Positions 8,449 through 17,984 of a stretch of 64,000 bases of DNA are shown one piece after another (position 1 is the first letter of the stretch; each line of letters begins with the position of its first letter). This DNA comes from a bacterium (lineage in GTDB: Bacteria; Bdellovibrionota; Bacteriovoracia; Bacteriovoracales; Bacteriovoracaceae). The stretch lies in NCBI GenBank assembly GCA_030425045.1, contig JAUHVL010000005.1:145047-209046 (forward strand), written 5' to 3'. The position numbers were made by a program, and so were the translations under genes. The notes beneath the pieces are model-generated. The model was not told the DNA's origin, did no database searches, and saw only the letters and a list, made by a program, of their open reading frames with translations.

Positions 8449-9075
8449 CTATAAACACTGAGTACTGATTGGTTGAAAAATAGTTCTAATTGTTCCGTAT
8501 GGATAAGTTGAAGAATTGAAGTAGACTTCAGCTCTATTGACCATCCCCACAGGACAATTAAATGAATTTGAAACAACACCTTGATAAATCTGATGTGCTG
8601 TCATATTTGCAGAGGCACTAATAAAATTATTCCAACCACAAAATGATGTTGTGACGTTAAACTTTGTAGACGCACCGTCGCTTACCTGGATAATTCTTAA
8701 CATATCTTTTGTTGTTGGGTTAATTCCAAAGTAGATACCAGTAATCGATCCACCAGCGTGCCCATCGGCCATTGATCCTTGAACGTAATATCCATTGGAA
8801 GGGACATTAAAGTGTCTGTCTGCGAGCCTTGCTCCATATTGACTTCTACATGGGTGTTGAGCTTTTTGTTGCTCCCATAATGCGCTTGTATCGTTACCGT
8901 TAATAATAGGAGGAATTCCTGTTGTAATCGGAGGCTGAGAAGAGTTAACATTTGGACCGCTATCGACCACTTCATTATTTCCCTTATTTCCACAAGCAAT
9001 TAGAGCTCCTAAAAATAGAAATATGGCCAACTTTTTTGTCACTAAACTAATTAATGATAACTTAGAGATCTTCAT
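8449..9075 (-). CDS. Lipoprotein of unknown function
   Basis: The product is 208 residues. ATG 9075 has AGGAG upstream. Residues 1-28 are a lipoprotein signal peptide with lipobox LIAC (C28), followed by a Gly/Asn/Pro-rich linker. The mature part has four further cysteines (HPCRSQYG, TSFCGWN, FNCPVG and the penultimate residue), which may form two disulphides. I do not recognise a family. Localisation to the periplasmic face of a membrane follows from the lipobox. It converges on the amidase gene with a two-base gap. Confidence 0.75.
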   Translation of the reverse strand: MKISKLSLISLVTKKLAIFLFLGALIACGNKGNNEVVDSGPNVNSSQPPITTGIPPIINGNDTSALWEQQKAQHPCRSQYGARLADRHFNVPSNGYYVQGSMADGHAGGSITGIYFGINPTTKDMLRIIQVSDGASTKFNVTTSFCGWNNFISASANMTAHQIYQGVVSNSFNCPVGMVNRAEVYFNSSTYPYGTIRTIFQPISTQCL

Positions 9076-9385
9076 AATCTTTACTCCTGATTACCATTCC
9101 TATCGGTAATTTCTTAAATCTTTTTCACAAAAAAGTGAAAAAAAACTAAAGTTTTTTTAAAGCCAGAGTGCTTTACACGACTATTGAGGGTGAATTCATT
9201 GTTTTTCAAGAATCAACCCTTATCCATCGCCTACTATTTTACACCAATAAATCTTTCTAAAAATAGAGGGGCAATTTCGTCGGGGTAAATTTTCAAGTTA
9301 TAATTTAAATAAAGAAACAATTATTTAGTCTTACACAAACTTGATGTAGAATTAAGAAGTTAAGACATTTTAAAAGGAACCAACG
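9076..9385. other. Divergent intergenic region, about 310 bp
   Basis: Very AT-rich DNA between two divergently transcribed genes, expected to hold both promoters. It contains an AT hairpin (TTTTTCAC 9121-9128 and GTGAAAAA 9135-9142). TAGAAT near 9347, followed by AAAGGA before ATG 9386, is consistent with a forward promoter and ribosome binding site. I see no small gene or RNA gene here. Confidence 0.5.
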
Positions 9386-10372
9386 ATGAAAAAATTTCAA
9401 GTTGGATATGGAGATTTGCTGACTATGGAAGGCATAAAAACAACGTTTAGAAAGTTTAAAAACGAGATAACCAATAACGAAGAGGTCATGTTCAGACTTA
9501 AAACGAGTCTTAAGATGACAACGATTCCAATATTTTCTTTTCTCATTTTAGGAATGCTCCTCAATATTATGATGAAGATGGATGTTTACTTCTTCCAAGC
9601 CAACAGTGTTGCGGGGATCGCAGGCTTCTCAGAGATTTTTTATGACTATTTCTTTGATAAGTTATCTCACTTTGTCCCGTATATTGCGGCACTAATCATT
9701 TTTGTTAATATTCTTGCTCTGTATATTTCTGATATTATGCTTCGACCCTTTAGAAATATTGGAGATTATTGTGAGCAAAAGCTTAGTAAAAAAGAAGATA
9801 AAGATTTTTCTTACGATACTGATTTTTTCACTGACTTAAGATTACTAACACGCTTTGCAGATTTTTTCTTTTCAATAATTGAGTCGAGAAAGGATGATCA
9901 AAAGCTTGATCCCGTGGAGATTCCCACTGCTTTTACTAAAGTCCATAAACCTATTTTTGAGTCATCATTTTTTATTCATTACGGTTTATCGATTGCGATT
10001 TCATTCTTGGCCGTGACGGCAACAATTTATGCTTTTTGTCTCTCTTTAAATGACGGTATTATTTCGTTAGCACAGAAAACTTTGCCTTATAATGAAAAAA
10101 TTAATTTTTTCTTAGAGCAACAGTCGACTATTTTAGATGACATTATTTTAATCGTTCTGGCTTCACATATCGTCTTATACATTATTCTAGCTCTTAACCT
10201 TTACTCTAGAGTTTCTATTCCAGCATTTGGTATCTTTTCAACCATGAGAGCGTTTCTCAAGGGGAATCACGATGCTAGAGTACATTTAATTGGTCATACC
10301 TACGTTAGACCTCAGTGTCGAAAGCTTAATAAGTATTTAGATCATCTACAGACTAAGTACTCTAAGAAATAA
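9386..10372 (+). CDS. Four-helix integral membrane protein, HAMP-like ends, unknown function
   Basis: The product is 328 residues from ATG 9386 (AAAGGA upstream). Four hydrophobic segments are visible, near residues 48-68, 100-120, 190-215 and 252-275, arranged as two similar halves. Each half ends in a short charged cytoplasmic segment (LRPFRNIGDYCEQKL and GIFSTMRAFLKGNHDARV) that resembles the start of a HAMP linker. There is no kinase, receiver or methyl-accepting domain. It could be a stand-alone sensor or scaffold in the inner membrane, but no function is assigned. Confidence 0.7.
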   Translation: MKKFQVGYGDLLTMEGIKTTFRKFKNEITNNEEVMFRLKTSLKMTTIPIFSFLILGMLLNIMMKMDVYFFQANSVAGIAGFSEIFYDYFFDKLSHFVPYIAALIIFVNILALYISDIMLRPFRNIGDYCEQKLSKKEDKDFSYDTDFFTDLRLLTRFADFFFSIIESRKDDQKLDPVEIPTAFTKVHKPIFESSFFIHYGLSIAISFLAVTATIYAFCLSLNDGIISLAQKTLPYNEKINFFLEQQSTILDDIILIVLASHIVLYIILALNLYSRVSIPAFGIFSTMRAFLKGNHDARVHLIGHTYVRPQCRKLNKYLDHLQTKYSKK

Positions 10373-10480
10373 GCCTTTCTGCTTTCTTTACAAGAAATTT
10401 GCAAAAATATAACTCGCTTACTATTGATTTTTTTTCAATCCCAGCGAAAATGTTATTAATTAAAAAAACAAGGGACCCTC

Positions 10481-11281
10481 ATGAGAAAACAATTTTTTAC
10501 ATTACTATCTGCTACGTTATTACTTTTTACTTTTGGCTGTACTTCTGAAAAAGATCTTGCTGATAAAATTAAAAAAGTAATTAAAGAGGATCCCTCGATA
10601 CTCGCTGAAGCTATTAAGTCTAACCCTCTCGCTGTTATGGAAGCTCTCCAGGAGGCTAGCCAGTCAGCTAAGCAAGAAATGGCCAAAAAACGTCTTGAAG
10701 ACGAAAAAAAGAAGTTTGAAGATAGCTTTGCAAACCCATTAAAGCCTGAGATTAGAAAAGATGAGTCTATCAGAGGTACCAAAGGAGCTCCTTTGGTTCT
10801 TGTTGAATACTCTGATTTTGAATGTCCGTTCTGTACTAGAGGTTTTAATACAGTAAATAGCTTATTGAAAAAATATGAAGGAAAAATTCAATTTGTTTAT
10901 AAGCATTTGCCACTTAGTTTTCATAGAAATGCGAAAATTGCTTCTCAGTACTATGAAGCTATCAGACTAGAGTCTCCTGAAAAGGCATTCAAGTTTCACG
11001 ATTATATCTTTGAAAATCAAAAGAAATTGGCCATGGGTGAAAAGTTTCTCAAAAAAGCTGCTAAGAGTGTAGGAGCTGATATGAAAAATATTGAGAAAAA
11101 TAAAAACTCAGAATCAGTTTTAAAGCGTATCGATCAGGACATGAAGGAAGCTGCAAAATTTGGAATGCAGGGTACTCCTGGCTTTATCCTGAACGGAATT
11201 CCTGTAAAAGGAGCTTATCCACCAGAGCATTTTGATAAAATTGTGGATAAACTCAAAGAAAAAGGCATGGTTAAACTCTAA
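10481..11281 (+). CDS. DsbA-family thiol oxidoreductase lipoprotein
   Basis: The 266-residue product has a lipoprotein signal (LFTFGC, C20). A helical charged segment (residues 21-90) resembles the N-terminal extension common in DsbA/BdbD-like lipoproteins. The thioredoxin-like domain carries active site C115-P-F-C118 inside SDFECPFC and the cis-proline loop GTPGF near residue 228. These features indicate disulphide exchange in periplasmic proteins. Whether it acts as oxidase or isomerase cannot be told; CPFC is found in both DsbA-like and BdbD-like members. No DsbB partner is adjacent. The HU gene follows 93 bases downstream. Confidence 0.9.
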   Translation: MRKQFFTLLSATLLLFTFGCTSEKDLADKIKKVIKEDPSILAEAIKSNPLAVMEALQEASQSAKQEMAKKRLEDEKKKFEDSFANPLKPEIRKDESIRGTKGAPLVLVEYSDFECPFCTRGFNTVNSLLKKYEGKIQFVYKHLPLSFHRNAKIASQYYEAIRLESPEKAFKFHDYIFENQKKLAMGEKFLKKAAKSVGADMKNIEKNKNSESVLKRIDQDMKEAAKFGMQGTPGFILNGIPVKGAYPPEHFDKIVDKLKEKGMVKL

Positions 11282-11312
11282 GTCGTAATATTTGAATATT
11301 ATTTATTGTCTT

Positions 11313-11340
11313 TTGGAAAAAAATAGGCAAACATTTTAAT
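11313..11340 (+). promoter_or_regulatory. Candidate sigma-70 promoter of the HU gene
   Basis: TTGGAA (11313-11318) and TTTAAT (11335-11340) are separated by 16 bases and lie 34 bases before the ATG of the HU gene. A short palindrome, AATATTTGAATATT, lies about 15 bases further upstream. The match is fair and unproven. Confidence 0.35.
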
Positions 11341-11374
11341 AGCCTTTAACAAAAAACATTTCTAGGAGACATGG

Positions 11375-11653
11375 ATGAACAGAAAAGAGTTAATCGAAGC
11401 TATTCTTAAAAACAAAGAACTTTCTCACATGACAAAAAAAGAAGCTGAGCAATTCCTTGGTACTTTTATTGACGTTGTTAGAAAGACCGTTAAGAAAGGT
11501 GATGACGTATCTCTAGTTGGATTTGGAACTTTCAGCAGAGTAAAAAGAGCTGCAAGAATGGGAATGAACCCTGCGACTGGTGAAAAAATTAAGATTAAAG
11601 CCAGAACTTTACCTAAATTCAGACCAGGTAAAGCTTGGAAAGAAATGTTTTAA
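11375..11653 (+). CDS. HU/IHF-family nucleoid-associated DNA-binding protein
   Basis: The product is 92 residues, the usual HU size. The family signature is complete: the N-terminal helices (RKELIEAIL), VSLVGFGTFS, and the DNA-intercalating arm NPATGEKIKIKARTLPKFRPG with the conserved proline. HU dimers bend and compact DNA. The start has GGAG six bases upstream (CTAGGAGACATGG) and a strong terminator follows, so it is probably a single-gene transcript. Sequence alone does not separate HU from an IHF subunit. Confidence 0.95.
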   Translation: MNRKELIEAILKNKELSHMTKKEAEQFLGTFIDVVRKTVKKGDDVSLVGFGTFSRVKRAARMGMNPATGEKIKIKARTLPKFRPGKAWKEMF

Positions 11654-11683
11654 TCTAACATTGTAAAAATTATCTTAAAAATG

Positions 11684-11710
11684 AAGGCCCGTTTAACGGG
11701 CCTTTGTTAA
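11684..11710 (+). terminator. Rho-independent terminator after the HU gene
   Basis: AAGGCCCG (11684-11691) pairs with CGGGCCTT (11697-11704) around a short TTTAA loop, followed by TGTTAATT. The GC-rich stem stands out from the AT-rich surroundings. Confidence 0.85.
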
Positions 11711-11883
11711 TTCTGGAGCATATATATCGGAAATGGTCATAAAAATGACGTCGACTTAAGATCATTGGGAATATTTTGCCATAATTAATATGCTTACTTG
11801 AATCAAACACCGGACAAGTGTATCATTTTTGACATAGGGGAGGAAAATCTTTCTCCTGTAACATTCAACCAGGAAGGTTTGGA

Positions 11884-12429
11884 ATGGCCGATGAAGATGA
11901 GAAGTTAGATATTCAACCACCAGCGAATAAAGTCGCAGGTAAAGGAAATCCTCTTCTTACCATTCTCGTAATTGTAAATACGATCGCCGCTTTAGGAATT
12001 GCTTACTTTCAGTATTCTATGCACCAGAAATTTGCTACTCAGCCAAGTGTTACGGATATCGTTAAAGCAGAACTTAAAAAGAGTGAAGAGCTTGAGACCA
12101 ATACAGGAACAGCGCAAGAGGAAGACGGGATTTTGTTTCCTTTAGAGAGTTTTACTGCCAACTTGGCCCAGGGGGATGGACCTCGTCGATTCGTTAGATT
12201 AAATCCTGTTTTAAAATTTAGTAGAAGCTCTAGTGAAGAAGAGTTTAAAGCGAGAAAGCCTCAAATACGAGATGCTATTATTAGTACATTAAACTCAAAG
12301 AGACCTGAAGACCTTCTTAAGTTAGAAGGAAAAAATTATTTAAAGGAAGAAATTAAAGCAGCTATCAACTCATTTTTAGTTGATGGCCATGTCGTTGATG
12401 TGTTTTACGTAAGTTTTCAGATCAACTAG
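11884..12429 (+). CDS. fliL: Flagellar basal body protein FliL
   Basis: The 181-residue protein is anchored by one membrane helix (residues about 27-46) with a short acidic cytoplasmic tail before it. The periplasmic domain contains LESFTANLAQGDGPRRFVRL and IISTLNSKRPEDLLKLEGK, both typical of FliL. FliL surrounds the stator at the motor and tunes torque. It is the first gene of the flagellar export operon and is followed by fliM after 55 bases. About 230 bases upstream, to the HU terminator, are gene-free and should contain the operon promoter, though I cannot name its sigma factor. Confidence 0.93.
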   Translation: MADEDEKLDIQPPANKVAGKGNPLLTILVIVNTIAALGIAYFQYSMHQKFATQPSVTDIVKAELKKSEELETNTGTAQEEDGILFPLESFTANLAQGDGPRRFVRLNPVLKFSRSSSEEEFKARKPQIRDAIISTLNSKRPEDLLKLEGKNYLKEEIKAAINSFLVDGHVVDVFYVSFQIN

Positions 12430-12484
12430 ATATCTCATTTTTAGATCGGCAGGATGCTGATCGCAAAAACCCAGGAGGGGTGAA

Positions 12485-13483
12485 ATGGCACAGGTACTTA
12501 GCCAAGACGAAGTAGATGCACTATTAAATGCCGTTAATGATGATGAAGATGCGTTCGGTGGAGACGATGATGGTTTTGACGTCGACGGCGATGATATTGA
12601 TGATAATATACAGACCTATGATTTAACGAACCAAGATAGGGTTATTCGAGGAAGAATGCCCATTCTGGAAATTATATATGAAAGGTTCATTAGAGCATTT
12701 CGAGTTTCTCTATCTAACTCCTTGAGAAAAATTTCGACAATATCAATGATTTCAACCGACCTTTTAAAGTTTGGTGAATTTGTTAACACGTTACCAATTC
12801 CAAGTTGTATGTCGATTCTTCGTTTTAATGAATTAAGAGGTCCAGCTCTTTTAGTTTTTGAATCGAAACTTGCTTATGCCATCATCGATTCATACTTTGG
12901 TGGTACCGATAGACCATTCACTAAAATTGAAGGGAAAGAATTTACTCAGATTGAATTGTCATTCATGAAAAGAGTTATGGATATGGCCATTGCAGATCTT
13001 GAAGAAGCTTGGGCTCCCGTACATAGAATCGATGCACAGTTTTTGAGAACGGAAATTAACCCTCAATTCGTTGGTGTGGTACCTCCTTCTGACGTTATTA
13101 TTGCAACGACACTTGAAGTTGAATTTGAGTCAGCCTCAGGAACGATCATGATTGTTGTTCCTTATTCAACAATTGAACCGATCAAACAAAAACTAAGTTC
13201 AAGTTTTCAAACTGATAATGATATCGCTGATAGTATTTGGACGACAGCGATGAATCAGCATCTATTAGATGTTGATGCCAACTTAATCGTTAAGTTAGGA
13301 GAATCTGAAATGACTGTTGGTGACCTCTTAACATTAGAAGTAGGCGATATTATTCCATTAAACAGAGAAGCTTCTGGGGAAGTCGATCTGGCAATCGAGG
13401 GGATTGAAAAGATGAAGTGTTTAATGGGAGTTTACAAAGGTAATAGGGCCGTACAAGTAACAAAAGTAGATAAGAAAAAATAA
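12485..13483 (+). CDS. fliM: Flagellar motor switch protein FliM
   Basis: FliM forms the C-ring with FliG and FliN and binds phospho-CheY. At 332 residues it is full length. The N-terminal CheY-binding peptide [13 protein letters not shown] is intact and is followed by a very acidic linker (residues 18-45). The middle CheC-like domain includes the loop SYFGGTDRP. The C-terminal SpoA domain (residues about 255-330) ends with [27 protein letters not shown] precedes the ATG. fliN follows after 11 bases. Confidence 0.97.
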   Translation: MAQVLSQDEVDALLNAVNDDEDAFGGDDDGFDVDGDDIDDNIQTYDLTNQDRVIRGRMPILEIIYERFIRAFRVSLSNSLRKISTISMISTDLLKFGEFVNTLPIPSCMSILRFNELRGPALLVFESKLAYAIIDSYFGGTDRPFTKIEGKEFTQIELSFMKRVMDMAIADLEEAWAPVHRIDAQFLRTEINPQFVGVVPPSDVIIATTLEVEFESASGTIMIVVPYSTIEPIKQKLSSSFQTDNDIADSIWTTAMNQHLLDVDANLIVKLGESEMTVGDLLTLEVGDIIPLNREASGEVDLAIEGIEKMKCLMGVYKGNRAVQVTKVDKKK

Positions 13484-13494
13484 ACGGAGGAAAT

Positions 13495-13911
13495 ATGGAC
13501 GATACAACAGATAATGAAAACCTACAGGAAAATGCAGCAGCTCCCGCCGAGCAAGGTTTAGAAGAACTTATGGGTGGAGATAATGTTGTTGATATCGCCC
13601 AACTTGCTGACGACGTAAAAGCTGGTGACGATGCACTAAATAAACTTAAAGTTCAAAACTTAGACTTTATTCTCGATATTCCACTGAAGGTAACAGTTGA
13701 GCTAGGAAGAACAAGTGTTGTGATAAAAGATTTGCTTCAGCTTGGGCAAGGTTCTGTTTTAGAACTCGATAAACTTGCTGGTGAGCCACTAGAGATTTTA
13801 GTTAATGGAAAACTAGTCGCAAAAGGTGAAGTTGTTGTTGTGAATGAAAAATTTGGTATCAGATTAACGGATATTATCAGTCCTGTTGAAAGAATTGAGA
13901 CTTTAAAATAA
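13495..13911 (+). CDS. fliN: Flagellar motor switch protein FliN
   Basis: FliN is the lower C-ring component and a docking point for export cargo. The 138-residue protein has an acidic N-terminal 55 residues. The SpoA domain follows, with the conserved blocks [40 protein letters not shown] and [19 protein letters not shown], then a terminal [17 protein letters not shown] lies six bases before the ATG. It overlaps nothing and is followed by fliO after ten bases. Confidence 0.97.
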   Translation: MDDTTDNENLQENAAAPAEQGLEELMGGDNVVDIAQLADDVKAGDDALNKLKVQNLDFILDIPLKVTVELGRTSVVIKDLLQLGQGSVLELDKLAGEPLEILVNGKLVAKGEVVVVNEKFGIRLTDIISPVERIETLK

Positions 13912-13921
13912 GGAAATAAAG

Positions 13922-15058
13922 ATGTCTTCTTTAAAAAAACTATTTCTCATCACCACCTTACTGCTGACGTCATTTTCCGTTTATGCACGTGGAGCAAAGG
14001 TTGAAAAAGTAGAATTTAATAATAGATCAGGAGATGAAATTGAATTTTCTATTTTGATGGAAAAAGGTTTTAGAGGAATTCCAAAGTTAGAAGTTAAAAA
14101 GAATATATTACAAGTCTCTATTCCTGAGAGTTATGTTTGGCCAAAGGTTGAAAAACAAGTCACCGTTGGGAAAAAATTTGATACTAAAATTATAGCCTAT
14201 CAGTTTAACAAAGACTTAGTTCGTTTTAGAGCGATTCTACCAAAATCTCTTGAAAACAAAAAGCATCTTATCACTCTTTCAATGGTGGGAGACAAAATCA
14301 ACTTAAAGCTCCCAAAGAAAATCGCAGCAAATGTTTCGACTCCTAAGATACAACGAAAAGTAGTGAAAAAGAAAAAAGCTGATGTCAGCAAGTATGACGA
14401 ATCTTACTTAGAGAAATTGTTTCAAGATAAACTAGCTAGTGAAACTAAAGATAACAAAATTATTCCTAAAGTTGAGACACCAGTTAAGAGAGAAATTGCC
14501 TTTAATAAAGATGCTCCCAAGCCAAAAGTATTAGCCTCAAATACAGTAGAGGATAAAGTCGCTTTTAAAGAATCATCTTTGAAAGATGAAAATGACTTTT
14601 CGGTAATGAATTATATTGGAAAGTTTGTCGGTTTCTTAGCTTTAATTCTTCTTGGGTTTTATGGTGTTGTTACATTGATGAGAAAGGGAGTCTTGAAAAA
14701 AGGTAAATTAGGTTTTCTCAATAGCACGAAAGTTATTGAGGTTCTCAACACAACTTATATTGGGCCAAAAAGAAGTATTTCCGTTATTAAGGCCCATAAC
14801 CAAGTATTCTTAATTGGAAATAGTGAGAAGGGAATACACTTCCTTTCAGAAATAAAAGACGTGGCTGGATTGCTTAAAAATGGAGAGCTTGACCTCTCTG
14901 GCAGTAACTTCGATACAAATTTGACGACTGAAAATACGACAGAAAAAGAATTTAACTTAAAAGAAGTTCTTACTGAGTCTGCTCCGATGACTCCAGAAAA
15001 GAATTCTGTAAAAAATCAAATAACGGCAAAGATTAAAAATTTAAAATCTTTGCAGTAG
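13922..15058 (+). CDS. fliO: FliO-family flagellar export protein with a large periplasmic domain
   Basis: FliO helps assemble the FliP-FliQ-FliR export gate. The order fliN-fliO-fliP and the C-terminal part identify it: one membrane helix (residues about 232-252) followed by VIEVLNTTYIGPKRSISVIK and QVFLIGNSEKGIHFLSEI, the usual FliO soluble domain. It is unusually long at 378 residues. A signal peptide (1-22) leads into a beta-rich segment (residues 24-120) resembling an AMIN-type domain and then a Lys-rich linker, so most of the protein is periplasmic. The extension is unexplained. Confidence 0.85.
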   Translation: MSSLKKLFLITTLLLTSFSVYARGAKVEKVEFNNRSGDEIEFSILMEKGFRGIPKLEVKKNILQVSIPESYVWPKVEKQVTVGKKFDTKIIAYQFNKDLVRFRAILPKSLENKKHLITLSMVGDKINLKLPKKIAANVSTPKIQRKVVKKKKADVSKYDESYLEKLFQDKLASETKDNKIIPKVETPVKREIAFNKDAPKPKVLASNTVEDKVAFKESSLKDENDFSVMNYIGKFVGFLALILLGFYGVVTLMRKGVLKKGKLGFLNSTKVIEVLNTTYIGPKRSISVIKAHNQVFLIGNSEKGIHFLSEIKDVAGLLKNGELDLSGSNFDTNLTTENTTEKEFNLKEVLTESAPMTPEKNSVKNQITAKIKNLKSLQ

Positions 15059-15068
15059 AGGAAAAACC

Positions 15069-15821
15069 TTGAAGAGAATAATACCATTTTGTACTTTTTT
15101 TATTCTTTCTCTTTTGAGCTCTTCTGTTTTTGCTCAACAAACAGCAACAGGCGTAAATTTACCTGGTGTATCTTTAAATTTTGGCCAAGGGGTTGACCTG
15201 GTTGATACGTTAGAGGTTCTTGTCCTCTTTACAGTCTTAACCTTAGCTCCGGCAATTATTATTCTTTGTACATCTTTTACAAGAATAATCGTTGTTTTGT
15301 CTTTCATGAGACAAGCCATTGGTACTCAAAGTATGCCGCCTAATCAACTGCTCATTGGTTTGGCGATTTTTTTATCTATCTTTGTGATGCAACCTACGGG
15401 AGAGCAGATTTATCAAACCTCAATTCAGCCCTATATGGCGAGAAAAATTACCACGTCACAGGCACTTGATGGAATTGAAAAAGGACTTAGAGGTTTTATC
15501 AATAAACAAGTTCGTAAAGCTGATATCGCATTATTTTATGATGTAACGGGTAAAGCGACTCCTAATACAATTGACGAAGTACCAATGCACTTTTTAATTC
15601 CTGCTTTTGTTATCTCGGAATTAAAAACAGCGTTTCAAATTGGTTTTTTACTTTATATTCCTTTTTTAATTTTAGACATGGTTGTGGCTTCGATATTAAT
15701 GGCCATGGGGATGATGATGCTTCCTCCTGTTGTTATTTCACTTCCATTTAAGTTGTTATTGTTTGTTCTTGTCGATGGATGGCAATTGGTTACCGGGTCT
15801 CTACTGAGATCATTCTACTAG
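15069..15821 (+). CDS. fliP: Flagellar export gate protein FliP
   Basis: FliP forms the central pore of the flagellar type III export gate with FliQ and FliR. The 250-residue product starts at TTG 15069 with GAGGAAA upstream. It has a cleavable signal peptide (to about residue 22), then four membrane helices. The family signature is complete: TRIIVVLSFMRQAIGTQSMPPNQLLIGL, FVISELKTAFQIGF and VVASILMAMGMMMLPP. The GGAG ribosome site of fliQ overlaps its stop codon. Confidence 0.97.
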   Translation: MKRIIPFCTFFILSLLSSSVFAQQTATGVNLPGVSLNFGQGVDLVDTLEVLVLFTVLTLAPAIIILCTSFTRIIVVLSFMRQAIGTQSMPPNQLLIGLAIFLSIFVMQPTGEQIYQTSIQPYMARKITTSQALDGIEKGLRGFINKQVRKADIALFYDVTGKATPNTIDEVPMHFLIPAFVISELKTAFQIGFLLYIPFLILDMVVASILMAMGMMMLPPVVISLPFKLLLFVLVDGWQLVTGSLLRSFY

Positions 15822-15829
15822 GAGTAGTT

Positions 15830-16105
15830 ATGGGTTATGACGTTTTCAGTGAAATTGCCAACCGAGCGATAAAAGTATCCCTCTACATTTCTTCGCCGAT
15901 GTTAATTGGTGCCTTGTTGATGGGTATTCTCGTTTCAATTTTTCAAGCTGTGACACAAATTAATGAGCAGACACTTTCTTTTATCCCTAAGATTTTAATT
16001 ATTGTGGCCTCTATGGTGATATTTGCTCCTTGGATGGCAGAAGTCATGACGGGATTTACGAGAGAGTTAATCTTGTCGGTACCGGAAGTTATAAGGAATA
16101 ACTAA
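15830..16105 (+). CDS. fliQ: Flagellar export gate protein FliQ
   Basis: The 91-residue product has two membrane helices (residues about 18-40 and 50-75), the size and topology of FliQ. Diagnostic sequence includes ILVSIFQAVTQINEQTLSFI and PKILI. I start it at ATG 15830, with GGAG eight bases upstream in TAGGAGTAG; a longer frame from 15779 runs back into fliP and is not supported. FliR follows after five bases. Confidence 0.96.
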   Translation: MGYDVFSEIANRAIKVSLYISSPMLIGALLMGILVSIFQAVTQINEQTLSFIPKILIIVASMVIFAPWMAEVMTGFTRELILSVPEVIRNN

Positions 16106-16110
16106 GTTAT

Positions 16111-16890
16111 ATGATTAATGTAACAATCGAAAATTATAATGAGCTTGTGATCTTTTGGTTAATCTACATTAGATGGGTAACGATTTTATTTCAACTTCCT
16201 ATTTTTGATAATATGACAATTCCCATGATATTAAAGGCACTTTTTCCTTTGATTTTATCTTACGCATTCTATCCAGCACTTTCTGTTGAGGTTGCAAAAG
16301 ATCTCGCCTACGTTGGTGTTGAGAACTTTTGGGTTCTTACCATTTTTTATACTTTAGTTGGTTTAATGATTGGTTATCTTGCTAAAGCTATTATGAGCTT
16401 GTTTGTATCGGCCGGTTCTATTATTACTCAACAGGTTGGGTTTGCAGCTGTGAGATATTTCGATCCCAGTACGTCTACGCAAATTGGTCCATTTGAAAAA
16501 GTTATTCAGTGGACAATGATTGTTATCATTATTAGTTCTGGTGCCTTGTTACCAATGTTTAAAGGTATCTATCAGTCATTCTCTACTATCCATATTTATA
16601 ATTTACATAATATGGGAGCATCTCCTGCATTTTTTTTAGAAATGTTTAAGGGGATCTTTATTTCATCTATTCTTTTAGCAAGTCCAATTATTTTTACAAA
16701 CTTACTTATAACAGCAATCTTGGGGATCATATCGAGAAGTGTTCCTCAAATGAATATTATTATGGTGAGTTTTGTTGTGAATATTGGATTAGGATTATTA
16801 GTTTTTGCTGCGAGCTCAGAAGAGTTCTTTCATGTAGCGTTTAAACTTTATACCGACAAGTTGGGACAATGGTTCCACTTTGTCATATAG
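16111..16890 (+). CDS. fliR: Flagellar export gate protein FliR
   Basis: The product is 259 residues with about six membrane helices and completes the FliP-FliQ-FliR gate. Recognisable blocks include IRWVTILFQLPIFDN near the N-terminus, QQVGFAAVRYFDPS around residue 107 and ISRSVPQMNIIMVSF near residue 207. Codon use and spacing match the neighbours. Only weak ribosome-binding sequence is visible before ATG 16111, so translation may depend on coupling to fliQ. Confidence 0.95.
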   Translation: MINVTIENYNELVIFWLIYIRWVTILFQLPIFDNMTIPMILKALFPLILSYAFYPALSVEVAKDLAYVGVENFWVLTIFYTLVGLMIGYLAKAIMSLFVSAGSIITQQVGFAAVRYFDPSTSTQIGPFEKVIQWTMIVIIISSGALLPMFKGIYQSFSTIHIYNLHNMGASPAFFLEMFKGIFISSILLASPIIFTNLLITAILGIISRSVPQMNIIMVSFVVNIGLGLLVFAASSEEFFHVAFKLYTDKLGQWFHFVI

Positions 16891-16898
16891 GATGATTA

Positions 16899-17981
16899 GT
16901 GGCTGAAGAAAATGACTCAGGTCAAGACAAGACGGAAGAGCCGAGTACCCGGAGGATTGAAGAGTTCCGGAGAAAAGGTGATGTCGCTTCTTCTCGTGAG
17001 TTAACAAATGTATTAGTTCTTTCAGCATCGATTGCAACATTGATGTTGAGCCTAACATATATTTATGAACAATTTAGTGGCTTTATGACTTGGCTCTACG
17101 CTTTAGATCATTCAGTTGCTTTTACAGAAAAATCCCTTGCGACAATTACAAGAAAAACAATTTCAACGGCATTGAAATGTGCTGCTCCCGTTTGTATCGT
17201 TGCGCTGACAAGTGGAATTATCGCTAACGTGGCACAAGTCGGATTTCTCTTTGCTCCAGAGGTCCTCGAATTCAAGCCAGAAAGAATTGATCCTATTAAG
17301 GGAATTCAAAAGCTTTTTTCTATGCGCTCTATCGTTGAAGCATTAAAAGGATTGTTTAAATTTGTTTTTATCTTGGCGATTGTTTACTTTTTCGTAAAAG
17401 ATGATCTTGATAGTTATAAAGGGTATTTTCATGTAGAACTCATTGAAGGCTTTATGCATAGTCGTTGGATGATTTTTAAATTGAGTATGGCCATTATTGT
17501 TGGACTTATGATTATCGCTGCAGCTGATTTTACATATCAAAAGTTAAGCTATCGTAAAAAACTAATGATGACGAAAGAAGAAGCCAAGAAAGAGTCAAAA
17601 GAACAAGATGGAAACCCAGAGATAAAGCAAAGAATTAGAAGTTTACAAAGAGAAGCCGCTCAAAGAAGAATGATGCAAGAAGTTCCAGAGGCTGATGTGA
17701 TTGTTACCAATCCTACTCATATTTCAATTGCTATTAAATACGATAAAGATACGATGATTTCTCCTGAGGTTATTGCTAAAGGTGCAGATCATGTGGCCTT
17801 AAAAATTAGAGAAATCGCAAAAGAAAACGATATTCCAATTGTTGAAAACGTACCACTCGCTCGTTCAATGTATAAAACGGTTGAACTTGGTTCTGCTGTT
17901 CCACGAAACCTCTATAAAGCAGTGGCTGAAGTGTTAGCATTTGTTTATCGATTAAAACGAAAGAAAAAGGCATTGGGTTAA
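16899..17981 (+). CDS. flhB: Flagellar export switch protein FlhB
   Basis: FlhB switches export from rod/hook to filament substrates by self-cleavage. The 360-residue protein starts at GTG 16899, just after the fliR stop, with AGGATG upstream. The conserved N-terminus TEEPSTRRIEEFRRKGDVA is followed by four membrane helices. The autocleavage site N271-P-T-H274 (VTNPTHISIAIKYD) and the downstream ENVPLARSMYKTVELG are intact, so the substrate-switch mechanism should work. flhA begins four bases after its stop. Confidence 0.97.
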   Translation: MAEENDSGQDKTEEPSTRRIEEFRRKGDVASSRELTNVLVLSASIATLMLSLTYIYEQFSGFMTWLYALDHSVAFTEKSLATITRKTISTALKCAAPVCIVALTSGIIANVAQVGFLFAPEVLEFKPERIDPIKGIQKLFSMRSIVEALKGLFKFVFILAIVYFFVKDDLDSYKGYFHVELIEGFMHSRWMIFKLSMAIIVGLMIIAAADFTYQKLSYRKKLMMTKEEAKKESKEQDGNPEIKQRIRSLQREAAQRRMMQEVPEADVIVTNPTHISIAIKYDKDTMISPEVIAKGADHVALKIREIAKENDIPIVENVPLARSMYKTVELGSAVPRNLYKAVAEVLAFVYRLKRKKKALG

Positions 17982-17984
17982 TAG

